Source of the DNA: Pythium myriotylum
Lineage: Eukaryota; Oomycota; Peronosporomycetes; Pythiales; Pythiaceae
Assembly (NCBI GenBank): GCA_023091665.1
Contig: JALJCQ010000031.1
Coordinates: 372,001-436,000, forward strand
Reading direction: 5' to 3'
DNA: 64,000 bases
Shown: positions 11,201-21,283 of the stretch, one piece after another
Layout: the number at the start of each line of letters is the position of its first letter
Numbering within the stretch: the first letter of the stretch is position 1
The notes under the pieces: generated by a model
Database searches by the model: none
Told to the model about the DNA's origin: nothing
The model's input: only the letters and a program-made list of their open reading frames with translations
Translations under genes and position numbers: made by a program

Positions 11201-11715
11201 TCAAGCAGGCGCTGGCTCGCAAGTGCAGCCGCTACAGTAACCCTCTCCGCGATATGAAGCTCCAATACCCAAGCGGCTACAAGAGCAAGGGCTACACAAT
11301 GGAAGAGGACGTGTTCCTGGTCGTGATGATGAACAAGTACGGCCCACTGGAGCACTGGAGCGAGATTCGCGACGAGATCCGCAAGGCGTGGCAGTTCCGA
11401 TTCGACTGGTTTTTCAAGTCGCGCACAATCGCCGAGCTGCAAAAGCGAGGCGAGCTGCTCACCCGCATGATCGAGCGTGAGAATGAGGAGCTCAAGGCCA
11501 AGCACAGCAAGGACGAGGACGACCTGGCAAAGAAGGCTAAGAAGAGCAGCTCGTCGTCGTCCAAGTCCAAGTCCAAGAGCAGCAGCAGCAGCTCGAGCAA
11601 GAGCAAGTCGTCGTCGTCATCAAAGAGCAAGAGCAGCAGCAGTAGCAGCAGCAAGAAACGCAGCGCGCCGAGCTCGTCAAGCTCTGGATCCAAGTCCAAG
11701 AAGCAGAAGAAGTAG
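8254..11715 (+). CDS. ISWI-type SNF2 ATP-dependent chromatin remodeller
   Basis: The product is 1153 residues from the ATG at 8254; the frame is open further 5' but without an ATG. After an acidic Asp/Ser-rich N-terminus, the SNF2 ATPase has Walker A DEMGLGKT at about residue 227 and DEAH in LLIDEAHRVKNE at about 329. The helicase C-lobe ends with DRAHRIGQTKTVRVFRF at about 610-625. Beyond it are a HAND-like region (about 740-830), a SANT domain (FGDWTRRDLKQFISSCERYG, about 905) and a SLIDE domain (with YTMEEDVFLVVMMNKYG near 1015). This order defines the ISWI subfamily, which slides and spaces nucleosomes in the nucleus. The last about 50 residues are a Ser/Lys tract encoded by AGC/TCG repeats. 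No intron is apparent. This is the best conserved gene here. Confidence 0.97.
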   Translation: MPGVKKLIEDDDHSSSSDEETRSQNGSAPSVDEDAETVDDDDVEMGGDDDAALDDTGESVDDDESASAAAAGAVDAARLSTAEKAALQQEEAAALAAQRDRQTRHLEAVKQRLALDEAWQQKPQSERKMAFLMAQSDVFTSFLMGGSSALGKEMAKTQDAKQSRRSKAKESGDAEAEALLAMEEARFTRITQQPKCIKFGTMKPYQLEGLNWMVRLHDSGVNGILADEMGLGKTLQSISLLAYLREERGIDGPHIIIVPKSTVGNWMRELKRWCPSIRAFKFMGTKEERAAQREVVQRRDFDALVLSYEVAIIEQAALRKIKWKYLLIDEAHRVKNEHSKLSRVVREYSVEHRLLITGTPLQNNLHELWALLNFLLPDVFTDSEDFDSWFNVDEEHGQENVIKKLHTILRPFLLRRLKADVAQSLPPKIETKLYVGLSEMQREWYMKILHRDATHLNAIGGSDRVRLLNILMQLRKVCNHPYLFEGAEPGPPYIEGSHLWENCGKLTLLYKLLPKLKAQDSRVLIFCQMTSMLDILEDFLRYFSYEYCRLDGQTKGEDRDQMMEEFNEPGSSKFAFLLSTRAGGLGINLATADIVILFDSDWNPQVDLQAMDRAHRIGQTKTVRVFRFISEGTVEEKIVERAERKLYLDAAIIQQGRLAQQNRKLSKDELMTMVRFGADEIFNARGSTITDDDIDAILAKGEERTEEMRAKIANDMQHNLANFSLSGDDANVSSLYEFEGEVFSKGTNTGQIMPSTFIALPQRERKVNYNEDDYYRKQAGIVKPKKVKKPGSDQIKVPVVHDYQFFNQERVVALLTKRTQVENKRKDLMRMIKEAKAEEQRLKGRPAGSKKKENGEEDSASASNSADEEIVDDDSKSAALEKELEETQMDPKEAKELEKLEKEGFGDWTRRDLKQFISSCERYGRADKVNVCAEVAQLASKDISEVERYFETFWKRYTELQDYAKYIEKIERGEKRLERNEVVKQALARKCSRYSNPLRDMKLQYPSGYKSKGYTMEEDVFLVVMMNKYGPLEHWSEIRDEIRKAWQFRFDWFFKSRTIAELQKRGELLTRMIERENEELKAKHSKDEDDLAKKAKKSSSSSSKSKSKSSSSSSSKSKSSSSSKSKSSSSSSSKKRSAPSSSSSGSKSKKQKK

Positions 11716-12826
11716 AGCAGGCTCTGGACAAGGGTTTATATAGAAGTTGTTTTGGCATGTTTGCCTCTAGTTGCTGTACTGATTTTAGTGACCGCGGCTG
11801 AAAGAACAACAAAAAAAAGCGAAGCCATCTGAGAAAACTGTCCTAAGTTGCAGTTGCAGCTATTAGTCTCTCTGGGGGGATCCGGACCGAGTCCACAAAG
11901 TCTGGACGGCGCGAGCGTCCAGTTGGTTCGGTTTGGTCGACGCAGATCCAGAGGACACCCCGACGGATCCGGAGGAGTCGCGACCGACCATTTGGTTGTC
12001 TTCACGAACACGCGAGGCGCTGAGGATGACAAGAGGCACTCGAGGCGCGGTGTAATACCTCCTGTTTGTATGGGAGTCTCAGTGGAGACAAAGGCGTTGG
12101 CGTGTAGAGACGACTGAGTGTACGCAAGCGATTAGACCGGATCTCTCGATGGAGCTCTGGATGACATCCCGTCCGGCAGGTCCACTTTTTTGCGTTGGTC
12201 TTGTCAAAGGCGTCTCCCGGATAGACTCTTGCTTCCGGCGTTTTCACGAGCGGACGACCGAGCTTCTACTGACCGAGCCACCAGGTGGATACAGTACCCG
12301 GCAGGCTTTACTAGGCAAACCGACTGGACAGACTCTGCTGGACGGACCCACTTTTCTTTGGTTGTTTTCTCCGGGCGGACCATTGTTGATTATTGACTGA
12401 GTTCACAGTCACGTCGAGCCACCGGACTGCCAGGAATCCAGGAGCCGCACGATATTATCCAGCTGGGTGGCTGTCTGGGTCTGGATTCTGTGGGCTATCC
12501 AGTTGGCGCCTCTACTGCTGCTCGGGTTTTGGCCAATGACCATGCGACAAGTTTTGCCCAAAATTACAGATATGGGACAGGTGGACAGTGCCCGGCGACC
12601 GCTCTCAGATAGACAGTGTGGCCACCTGTTCCAACGTGGCGGGATCCGGTCTTTCCTCCGAGCCAACGTTGGTTCGGGTCTATCCCCAGCCGGCCGATGA
12701 TCTGCGCGACACTCCGTGCCAACGTGTGACTTAACGAGACGGCCTCGGTCGCCATGGGCTCGCTCGCCGTTGAAGCCGCTCACATTGCAATTCGCGCGCT
12801 CCTCCCACAGCTCCCACAGCACCAAA
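11716..12826. other. Intergenic region, no gene recognised
   Basis: This is 1.1 kb between ISWI and the small unknown gene. Only short frames without family resemblance are present. It has repeated short GC-rich phrases such as 'cggacggaccca', 'ccgggcgga' and 'gactggacag', which look like decayed low-copy repeats. The ISWI 3' UTR probably ends near the A-rich stretch at 11805-11817. Confidence 0.5.
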
Positions 12827-13534
12827 ATGGCCGCCGCCGTCTCGGGATTCCTGGGCTTTGCCATCGCCAAGGTCGTCGACCAGTTCTGGACGCCAACGAC
12901 CGAGGAGGAGACTACTACTACTACTATTACTACTACTATTACTGCTGAGACCGAGTCGATCATCAAGCCAGAAGCCACGACGCCGATCAAGGCCTCGCCC
13001 GTCAAGGCGACGCCCCGAGCGAACGCGCGTCGCAACAACCGCCGCAAGGCCTCGACCAAGACGGTCGAGATCGAGCTGCCCATGGACGTCAAGACGCGCT
13101 CGTACTCGGACGCCGACCCGGTCGAGCTCTCGTCCAACGCGTCGACCTGCGGCTCGTCGGATGACGAGGACGAGGACATTGGCGCCAAGGAGATGCGCCT
13201 CATGCTCGAGCGCGCGCAGCAGATCAAGCGCCTGACCAAGCAGAGCCGCCAGCAGCGCCCCAAGGAGACGCGTGCTAAGGTCACCAAGACCAAGGAGGTC
13301 GCCGAGACGACGCCGTCGCGCTTCCCGGATGTGCGCGCCCACGTGCGCCTGCAGAACAAGACCACGACGCTCTGGAGCTGGTCGGTCTACTCGGGCTTCG
13401 CGGTCGACACCAAGATCGCCAACCGCGGCCCGCGCAACATGCGCCACCTCTACTGCAACTTTGGCGAGGTCGAGGCGCTCGAGAGCGAGCAGCTCCTGCT
13501 CGACCTCGCGGCCGACGTGCTCGCCGACAACTGA
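12827..13534 (+). CDS. Small unknown protein, Thr-rich and basic with acidic patch
   Basis: The product is 235 residues from the ATG at 12827 (context caccaaaATGGCC). The N-terminus MAAAVSGFLGFAIAKVVDQF could be an amphipathic or membrane-associating helix. A run of Thr codons (act/att repeats, 12909-12942) follows, then a basic stretch (NARRNNRRK), an acidic patch (SSDDEDEDIG) and a Lys/Arg-rich helix (residues about 120-150). The C-terminal third (LWSWSVYSGFAVDTKIANRG onward) looks folded. I recognise no known family. Codon use is strongly G/C-ending, like ISWI and eIF5B, which supports a real expressed gene. The upstream frame lacks an ATG. Confidence 0.75.
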   Translation: MAAAVSGFLGFAIAKVVDQFWTPTTEEETTTTTITTTITAETESIIKPEATTPIKASPVKATPRANARRNNRRKASTKTVEIELPMDVKTRSYSDADPVELSSNASTCGSSDDEDEDIGAKEMRLMLERAQQIKRLTKQSRQQRPKETRAKVTKTKEVAETTPSRFPDVRAHVRLQNKTTTLWSWSVYSGFAVDTKIANRGPRNMRHLYCNFGEVEALESEQLLLDLAADVLADN

Positions 13535-15003
13535 GCCTCTCGACGGCGCCAGCGAGCGGACCACTCGCTTTTTATTCCTCGTTATTTAACATGTCCCTGC
13601 GTATAGCGTCGCGTGACCAATTGATAAACTACTGTGTAAATACTACCCATTCGTTGTAAAGCTCCATTGTCCGTTGTCTTCTTGGCACTTCCATGAGCAG
13701 GACAAGTCCAATGGGGCTCACAATGGCGATCTCATTTCGCAGTCGGGGGCGCGATCAGCGACGGAGCTATTGGTGGTCGGAACGCGTAACGGCCACTTCC
13801 ATCGGTGGCATTAGTTAGACGTACCGTAATCCACAGAACTCGTGAGGAGCTCCGTCAGAAGTTTGTTCGGGTAAATCGTCTTTGCGATCCTGCCTCGTCA
13901 CAGATTCTTCAAACAGATCTCGACAGGACAACGCGAACTGAAACGCTGCACGCAATCCAGTCGCACTGCTGAGCGCGAGCGAGCGAGAGCGGGTTTCTCT
14001 CTCTTTTCCCCCCTCTCCTCTCGCGAGGCTTCTCTACATACCGCCTGTGTGCTCGCAGATCACGATCCTTCTCGAAGCGCCGACTGCGAATGGTCGGCGA
14101 TGAGTGGCTGGGCGATGCCCGCGGCCGAGTCGCTTGAGAGGATCCTCAAGGGCTCTTCTACGGCAAGTGAAGCAATCGCGACGAACGTTTCAGCTCTCGA
14201 GGCGTTCAGCAGCGACCTGAGGCAGTCAGTCAGAACGGGAAGGATGGGTCTCACTATGGTATCTTTTGGTCGACACCGGCATGCGAGTCCTTGGTCAGCT
14301 CGACGGATCATGAAAGGTCGCGAGGACTTCGCTCCTCAAAGGTCGCGACCTCTGGCCGGCAGGAAGGAGATGGGGGGCTTGAAGATCCCGACCTTGACCT
14401 CGTACGGTATCACGCACGCGGTAGGTAGGGAGTTGATCACTCTATTTATATGCAGGGGAACCCAACGGCTTCCTACGGTACTGAAGCTGCGCGCTTCAAA
14501 CGAGATCCTTCTCTCGCTTCTCCGCCTCGTTCACTGGCGACAGTGGAGCTTCTGCTCGACCGAGCGAAACGGCCTCTGCTGATTTCTAGGATGGGTTTAC
14601 ATCCGAGGCGGCGCCGTTGAGTTGAACCCAGAGCGATCAAACTTCGAACGTTCCGTTGACTTTGTTGCGTGTTAAAGTCCAACGGTCAGAGATCGAACCC
14701 CACGTGGTGCTTCTGGAATATTACTCACGAGCGGGAGGAGAGGAGAGAGGAGGAGAAGATCCGCTCGCTCCAAAGCGACGGCGGCGACAGCCATGATGAC
14801 ACGCGTCGCAAGCGGTCTCTCTGGGTTCCGTCTCCGCTGGACGGCGCGAGAGGAAACTACGCAAGGGTTCCGGATGAGAACGAATGCAACTTTGATGGTA
14901 CAAATGTGGTAGATTCCGTTGTTGATTAGCATACACAAAACTTGTCACGCTTGACGCGGTAGTATACAGAGAAAGATCGTTGCACAAAAATCCTGCCACG
15001 CGC
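13535..15003. other. Intergenic region, no gene recognised
   Basis: This is 1.47 kb between two convergent genes. Short frames occur on both strands (for example 14049-14582 +) but have no domain, biased codon use or homopolymer-free stretch that suggests coding. A small imperfect inverted repeat around 'aaggtcgcgaggacttcgctcctcaaaggtcgcgacctctgg' lies at about 14310-14352. Otherwise nothing definite. Confidence 0.45.
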
Positions 15004-15906
15004 TTAGTGGCACGCCCAGAGCTCCGTGTCTTGCATGTAGAGCTCGAGCTCGGCCTTGCCGAAGAGTTCAGGGCCGTCCACCCACGAGAGAGGGGGCTCG
15101 ACGCCGTAGCACTCGTTCAGGATGCTCACGTCCACGTGCTCGTCGTCCTCGACAGCGCCCGTGCTGTTGCCCGTGAGCAGCAGATCGTCGAGCTCCTCCA
15201 GCGTAAAGTCGAACACGGCGTCCGCAAAGCCCGCGGTGCTCGTCGGGGTCTCGTTGCCGCTCTCCAGCTTGATCGAGCTCAAGCGGGACTTGGCAGCCCA
15301 CTCGAGCGGACGAATGTCTGCCACGAGGCGCCAGGACTCGACTTCAAAGTCGAAGGCATCGGCCTCCACCTTGAGTGGGAGCCGAGCCGGACGCTGACCA
15401 GCGACCTTGTGGGCCTTGCTGGAGCTCGGCTTGTCGCCCGAGCTCTCACTGCGCTTCCGCTTGCCGTTCTGGTGGGCGAGCGGATGCGACTTGCCCGTGG
15501 CGTCGGTGTCGTTCTTGGGCGCGGTCTCGTTCTGCAGGACCACGAGCTCGACGAGCTGCTGCGGGTGGCGGCGCACGTAGTGGTGGTGGCTGAAAGTGCA
15601 CACATTGGACTGGGTCTTGGTCCACTTGCGGAAGCCAAAGTTGTTGAGCTGGCGCTGGAAGCTGGCAAACTTGCCGTGCTTAAAGTACTTGGGCAGGATC
15701 TCGGCCTCGAGGCGCTTGGTGCAGAAGATCTGGAAGTGGGAGCCGTCCTTGGACCACGCGAGGATCGCCGGGTCTTCGTTGTGGAGAATGTCGTAGAGGC
15801 AGCGCAGGAACTTGGGCACGCGCGCCGCCGACGAGGCCTTCTTGGCTGGCGAGCTCGCCGAGGCCGTGGGCTTGGTGCTGGGGTACGACGCCGAGCGCAT
15901 GCGCAT
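15004..15906 (-). CDS. Heat shock factor (HSF)-type transcription factor
   Basis: The product is 300 residues from the ATG at 15906. Residues about 29-125 form an HSF-type winged-helix DNA-binding domain: VPKFLRCLYDILHNEDP, then the recognition-helix region FKHGKFASFQRQLNNFGFRK, and the wing ending VCTFSHHHYVRRHP. A basic region (KRKRSES) may be a nuclear localisation signal. The C-terminus is acidic and hydrophobic (FDFTLEELDDLLLTG), like an activation segment. The hydrophobic heptad (HR-A/B) trimerisation region usual after the DNA-binding domain is short or unclear, so oligomer state is uncertain. Oomycetes carry several HSF-like genes; which one this is cannot be said. A GA-repeat (gagagagagagagc) lies at 15917-15930, just upstream of the start. 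Confidence 0.9.
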   Translation of the reverse strand: MRMRSASYPSTKPTASASSPAKKASSAARVPKFLRCLYDILHNEDPAILAWSKDGSHFQIFCTKRLEAEILPKYFKHGKFASFQRQLNNFGFRKWTKTQSNVCTFSHHHYVRRHPQQLVELVVLQNETAPKNDTDATGKSHPLAHQNGKRKRSESSGDKPSSSKAHKVAGQRPARLPLKVEADAFDFEVESWRLVADIRPLEWAAKSRLSSIKLESGNETPTSTAGFADAVFDFTLEELDDLLLTGNSTGAVEDDEHVDVSILNECYGVEPPLSWVDGPELFGKAELELYMQDTELWACH

Positions 15907-17578
15907 GGTGTTGATAGAGAGAGAGAGCAGCACGTGTGACTTGTGAAGGACCCGCGTCCTTTGGTGCGGATCTCGGAATGAAGAGCGCGGCGGAGGCCGT
16001 GAAAGGCTGCGAAGAGCCACGCGAGCCCACGCATATCAAGCGCATCCTCCTACGCAAGTTGAACCGAGGCGTCGAGGAGCTCCTCCTCCTCCTCTGCGGA
16101 GGGGAGGGGAGCGGACGAGACTGGACTCCCGCTGACCACGGCCAGATGGTACACTAGCGGACGGCCGAGCGTTTCGCTTTTTGGCGTTCTTTGTGAAACG
16201 GCTCGCATCAGCTTTTTCTCGCGACCAGCTGGTATTTGTTTCGAGAGGGGGCAGTTTCCAAGAATCTTCAGCCTTCCCCCAACCAAGCCAACATGGGTTC
16301 ACGGCAAGAAAGCAGGGGAGGAGAAAACAAAAAAGTAGCCAACCCTTCCTCCAAACTAAACACACCAAAACCCGAGATCCGTGATTTTTTGTTTTTTTCG
16401 AAGCTGAGCTCGAGGACCCAGAGCGCACCCAGCGTTGATGTTGCTTTTTTGTTTTTTTTTTCGAACCTTTGGCACCTTGCGACGTCATCATCTTTTGCTT
16501 TCTTCGCCAGCCGCAAGGAGGGAGCGGACGGGAGACTCGGCTCGGCTCCGAGCGGACGACGCCCTCGAGATCCGTTGAGGGGTCGTGAGGTTGGCCGATC
16601 TCGCCCAACTGTGATACCAGCATTTTCGCCCAGAGGCATGGCGCTCCAGCTGGCCACTAGGCGATGACTTACCGAGAGAGAGAAAGAGAGCGCGTTATCC
16701 CCCCACCTGCACGAGCCTCCAGCTGCCACGTGAGCTCCTTCGGCTCGGAGGGGAACACGGCTCGTGATGACCGAGTGTCCTGGCCCATCCTGCCTTCCGA
16801 CTCGGAGCGAGCACATGGATGCACTCGCGACCCGACCCAGCTGACTGGAGACTCTCGTGGCAGATGCAAGGACGTTGAAGTTCTGGACGGGACAGAGAGA
16901 GATCCCCCGCCCGCGCTTGCGCAATGGCGACAGCGATCTTCGCTAAGTCGTTCCTGAGGAGCGGCGTCCGGTCGCCAGCACGGCGTCTCGAGATACTAGA
17001 CGCCGAACGACACGGCACGGAGAGATCCCACGAAATGATTTCGTAGCGTGGCGCCCAGAGTCATGCTGGCGGTGCCAATAGTTTCTGGCCTCCCTCTGGT
17101 AGCCTCTATCTCGGTGGTCAGCGCCCCCGGATGAGGAGCGCGGCGGTGGGTTTCTGGATCATCCTGAGATCGCCAGAGGTCAGGATTTTACACCACATGG
17201 TTTCGATTTCCAAGCGCGACCCACTTGCGACTCTGCGTCGTCTGCAGATCGTCCCCCTGTTTCTTTTGGATCCGGGGACGCAAACGGGGCGCGGCGTATG
17301 TAGTTTTTTTCGAAGCTCGAAAAGGCACCGCCGCCCGCATGACTCCGGCTGGCCGGCGCGCTCGCGTCCAGAGTCGTCCGGAGATCCGAGGGCACATGGC
17401 GCGCGCTGACGAGCGCGCACCTGCCTCCACGTCTTCCCCTGCCAACCATACACGTCCGCTTCCCTTTTTTTGTTTTTTGTTTTTTTTTAGTTTCCTTATT
17501 TCGCCTGGACCTAACCTCAGTTTTTTGTTTTGTTGTTTTTCCTTCTCGGCGACCCCTGTCTTCCTCGCGAGCCTGCCT
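15907..17578. other. Intergenic region with simple repeats
   Basis: This is 1.67 kb upstream of HSF and downstream of eIF5B. It contains GA-rich simple sequence (about 15917-15930, 16670-16692), T runs (about 16386-16399, 16444-16462, 17466-17488) and no convincing coding frame. Two short similar segments around 'tttttcgaagctc/gag' (16393 and 17306) suggest a decayed dispersed repeat. No heat-shock element array was identified by eye. Confidence 0.45.
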
Positions 17579-20500
17579 CTAAATGATGTCAAAGACCTTC
17601 TTGAGCTTGATCACCAACTGCCAGTCTTCCTTCTGGAGATCCTCTCGGAAGTTCTCTTTCAGCGCGTCAATGCTCGCCCGGCTCAGCCGCGACACGAGGC
17701 GGTTCTTGTGGTCAAAGTGCCGTCCGTACATCACGCTGCTCTCGTTGTCGATGCGCACGGCCACCGACGCGCCCTTCTTGGCGCGATCCACTTCCTTGTG
17801 GTCGCGCTCGATCGACCCGACCTTGCCCACGAGCAGCATGCCGGCGCTCGGCACCACGAGCGGCGTGCCCACTTTCAAGATGCCTTCCTCCACGTCCACG
17901 CCCAGAATGATCGGGTCTTTCTTGTTGAAGATGCAGTTGGGCAAGATCTTGAGAATGCACGGGAACACGGCCGTGTCCGCCATCTCTTCGCGCCGCGCTT
18001 GCCGGAAGCCCTCCATGTACGCCGTGAACTGGTCAAAGAGGTGGTAGATGATGTCGGCCGTGAAGATGCGCACGCCCAGCTCCTGCGCCAGCTCGCTCGC
18101 GTCGTTGTTCACCTTGACGTCGAACGCCAGAATCGTCGCAAACTCCTTCTGGTGCTCGAGCTGCACGCTGGCGCGCATCACGTCCTTCTTGAACACCGGA
18201 CCGATGTTGACGCACGCGACCGGGATCGGCGGGTCACACGTGCGCAAGAACTCGAGCAGCGCCTCGAGCGCGCCCAGCGTCGAGGCCTGGACCATGACGC
18301 CGCGCTTGGTGGCCTTGACCGAGTCCAAGATGCCCGTCAGATCGGACATGACGGCGTCCTTGAGCTCTTCTTCGTCGTCGTCGGGGCCGACCACGTAGAT
18401 CTGCGTACCGGCGACAGCCTTCTCGAGGCCGTGGGCCGCGATCTTGACACCCATGGCAGCCTTGATCTCCTTGTGGTGCAGGTACTCGCCCTTGACACGG
18501 ATCTCCTTCATCGGGTGCGGCGTCAACAGCGACCGGATCGTTGTCACTACAGGTCCTTCTAATGTACATACGACAATCTTGTCGCCCTCGTGCAGCGTAC
18601 CGTTCACGAGCACCGTATCGATCGTGGTACCGAGACCGTCAATGACCTTGACTTCGAGCACGGTACACTGGAGAATGTCGACGAACGCAAGCGACTTGGC
18701 CATGCGCTCCTGCGTGAGCTTCGTGAGCATCATCAGCAAGTCCGGCACGCCCTCACCCGAGATAGCACTCGTCGGGATGAGCGAGACCGTCGTACCGAGG
18801 TGCTTGTTCTTCCAGTAAATCTCAGCGTTCAGCTTTTGCTCGGCAAACTCGACAATGATCTGCTTCGTACGGTCCTCAAACTCGCGGATCACGTGCTCGT
18901 TCTGGTGCTTGAGCGCCTCCTGGATCGGCATGTCGGGCATGGTCTTCCAGCCGTAGCAACGATCGATCTTGTTCAGCGCGACCACGAACGGCGCACGCTT
19001 CTGGCGCAGCAAACGCAGCGACTCGAGCGTCTGCGGCTCGAGACCGTGCATGATATCGACAACCAGGATAGCGATATCACAGAGCGAGGAACCACGCGAA
19101 CGCAAGTTCGTGAACGACTCGTGGCCGGGCGTATCGATGACGAGCAGACCGGGGAGCTTGTAGTCGAGCTTCATGGTCTGCGCGAGGCGAGCCGTCTTCT
19201 GCTTGATGGCTTCCACCGGGAAGAACGTGGCACCGATCTGCTGGGTGATACCACCGGCTTCGGCGTCCTGCACCTTGGTCTTTCGGATGTTGTCCAGCAG
19301 CTTGGTCTTACCAGTATCGACGTGGCCCATGATACAGCAAATGGGCGAGCGCAGGTTGTCCGTCGAGACGTTCGCGAGCGCCTCCTGCTCTCGCACCCGA
19401 CGGCGCTCGGCGGCCTCGGCCTTCTTGCGGTCGGCCTCCTGCTGCGCTTTCGAGCGACGCGACTCTTCTTCGGCATCGAGACGCGCCTGCTCTTCCTGCT
19501 CGGCCTGGCGCTTGGCGAGCGCGATGCCCTGGAGCCGCAGCTGCTCCTGCTCCTTCTGCTGCTCGAGCAGCAGCAGATCCTCGTCGCCGTCCTGGTTGAC
19601 AATGTTGGCGGTCTGCAGCTTGTCTTCGAGCGACGCGACAATGTCGCTCGACTCCCAGTCCTCTTCGTCCCAGGCATCCGGCGCGTCTTCCTCCTTCTCC
19701 TGGTCCTTGGCATCGGCGGCCTTCTCCCAGTCATCCTCGTCATCCTCATCTTCTCCGTCCTCTTCCAGCTTCTTCGGCTCGTCGTCTTCCTCTTCTTCCT
19801 TCTTCTGCTGCTGCTTCTTCTTGTTGTTGTTCGAGTACGTCACTTTCTTCTTCTCCTCGGTCGTCGGCGCCGCGACGAGCCCGGCCTGCTGCATGGCCTC
19901 GAGCGCGGCCTGCGCGCGCGCCGCCTTGGCCTTCTGCGCCTTGGTCATGTACGTGCCTTCTTTCTTCTGGCGGTCGATCTTGGCCTGCTTGGCCTCGCGC
20001 TTCTTGCGCTTGAGCTCTTCCTCGCGCGCCAGCTCCGCCAGCCGCCGCTCTTCTTCCTCGCGCTCCAGCCGCTCCTGCTCCAGCCGCTCCTTCTCGAGCC
20101 GCTCCTGCTCCGCGCGCAGGGCCGCCTGCCGCTCCTGCAGCTTGAGCGCCGCCGCCGACAGCGGCTTCTTGCTCGTCGGCGCGTCGTCGTTCGCGTCATC
20201 TTTCTTCTTGCCCTTCTTCTTCTTCTTGGTATCCTTTTTCTCGCCAGTAGCAGCGGCGCCCGACGGGTCTAACCCGAGCGACGCCAAGTACGCGGCCGCG
20301 GCCGCGTCCACGTCGTCTTTAGACCCGTCTTTAGACGCGTCTTTCGGCGCGCTCTCGGCGGGCGCGGACGCCGCCTCCACGGGCGCGGGCGCCGCGGCAG
20401 GCGCCGCCGCGAACTCGTTGAGCAGATCGTCCCAGTCGTCGCCGCCGCCGGCGGCCGCGGGCTTCTTGGGCGCCGCCTTCTTCCCTTTCTTCGGCGGCAT
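17579..20500 (-). CDS. Translation initiation factor eIF5B (IF2-family GTPase)
   Basis: The intronless frame has 973 residues. The N-terminal about 385 residues are highly charged (Lys/Glu-rich coiled-coil and acidic stretches), as in eukaryotic eIF5B. The GTPase begins with G1 GHVDTGKT at about residue 392, then GGITQQIGATFFP (switch I), VIDTPGHESF (G3) and VALNKIDR (G4). Domains II-IV follow to the C-terminus (ending KLKKVFDII). eIF5B catalyses ribosomal subunit joining and stabilises initiator tRNA in the cytoplasm. The length is slightly shorter than many fungal and animal homologues because of the N-terminal region. Strong G/C-ending codon bias fits high expression. Confidence 0.97.
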   Translation of the reverse strand: MPPKKGKKAAPKKPAAAGGGDDWDDLLNEFAAAPAAAPAPVEAASAPAESAPKDASKDGSKDDVDAAAAAYLASLGLDPSGAAATGEKKDTKKKKKGKKKDDANDDAPTSKKPLSAAALKLQERQAALRAEQERLEKERLEQERLEREEEERRLAELAREEELKRKKREAKQAKIDRQKKEGTYMTKAQKAKAARAQAALEAMQQAGLVAAPTTEEKKKVTYSNNNKKKQQQKKEEEEDDEPKKLEEDGEDEDDEDDWEKAADAKDQEKEEDAPDAWDEEDWESSDIVASLEDKLQTANIVNQDGDEDLLLLEQQKEQEQLRLQGIALAKRQAEQEEQARLDAEEESRRSKAQQEADRKKAEAAERRRVREQEALANVSTDNLRSPICCIMGHVDTGKTKLLDNIRKTKVQDAEAGGITQQIGATFFPVEAIKQKTARLAQTMKLDYKLPGLLVIDTPGHESFTNLRSRGSSLCDIAILVVDIMHGLEPQTLESLRLLRQKRAPFVVALNKIDRCYGWKTMPDMPIQEALKHQNEHVIREFEDRTKQIIVEFAEQKLNAEIYWKNKHLGTTVSLIPTSAISGEGVPDLLMMLTKLTQERMAKSLAFVDILQCTVLEVKVIDGLGTTIDTVLVNGTLHEGDKIVVCTLEGPVVTTIRSLLTPHPMKEIRVKGEYLHHKEIKAAMGVKIAAHGLEKAVAGTQIYVVGPDDDEEELKDAVMSDLTGILDSVKATKRGVMVQASTLGALEALLEFLRTCDPPIPVACVNIGPVFKKDVMRASVQLEHQKEFATILAFDVKVNNDASELAQELGVRIFTADIIYHLFDQFTAYMEGFRQARREEMADTAVFPCILKILPNCIFNKKDPIILGVDVEEGILKVGTPLVVPSAGMLLVGKVGSIERDHKEVDRAKKGASVAVRIDNESSVMYGRHFDHKNRLVSRLSRASIDALKENFREDLQKEDWQLVIKLKKVFDII

Positions 20501-21283
20501 CGTGCGCGTCTAACTCCACCTTTTAGACTCGGAAACCGCGGATGTGATGGTGGTGGATGGATGGAGAAAGAGGTACCAAAAAGTGTCGAGTTTGTCGATA
20601 ATTAATTATTGTCATGATTGTGAGATACGATAGTGTATTGGAATCGATAGAACATACAACTTCAACGTGAGCTAAAAGCCCGCCTTTCTCACCGGTGAGC
20701 CGCCTCCCCGGTCCTTGGAGGGTGTATGGCAAGATCGAGGCCACCACTTGACGAATAACGTCATAGAAAGAGCACGTTGACTTTACTCGGTTTGGCGCCT
20801 TCGTTCTTGTCCATAGTGCGCGAACGCGTCTGTCTGCGTTCGATGGCTTGGATCGCGAAGCCGAGGCCTTGTCGCCCGCTCGAGGCCCTCGATAACGAGC
20901 ATGGTGACGCCATCGACGTCCCCGATGCAATACCCAATCTCGACGGTGCTCTCGACGCAGAATTGCTGTAGTGAAGTAGTTGACAGAGACCAACTTAAAA
21001 GCGTATTTTAACGCTGGGAAGTATATTGTTGGATGAACACGGCGAAGTCGAGTTGTGGTGGCTTGGCAGTTACCACACCATTTCAGTCGCAAAACTGACA
21101 ATTACAGCACGAGTTGTATAAAATCCGTCGCAGCAGACGTCTCCGCTTGTGGCTGGCTGATCCGAGAGCTGGACCCAGGCCTCAAAACCCCATCACAGAG
21201 CGATGGTTTGAGGCATTGCGGCCACTTACTCCCAGCTGACTGGGTCCACACACAAAATTAACCCAAGATTCGGGCAGCGGCAG
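20501..21283. other. Intergenic region, possible small gene relic
   Basis: This is 783 bp between eIF5B and the receptor kinase. On the minus strand around 20970-20775 a short stretch reads plausibly (VESTVEIGYCIGDVDGVTML), but I see no start, no extension and no family, so it is at most a relic. The rest is AT-richer spacer containing the eIF5B promoter and the kinase 3' UTR. Confidence 0.35.

Noticed and set aside
12731..13564. 277-codon minus-strand frame opposite the small unknown gene
   Set aside because: Arg/Leu-rich antisense shadow; the plus-strand reading has an ATG in good context and mixed composition.
17225..20513. Long plus-strand frames (445, 560 and 446 codons) opposite eIF5B
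   Set aside because: Antisense shadows of the strongly biased eIF5B codons; Ser- and Leu-rich low-complexity text without domains.
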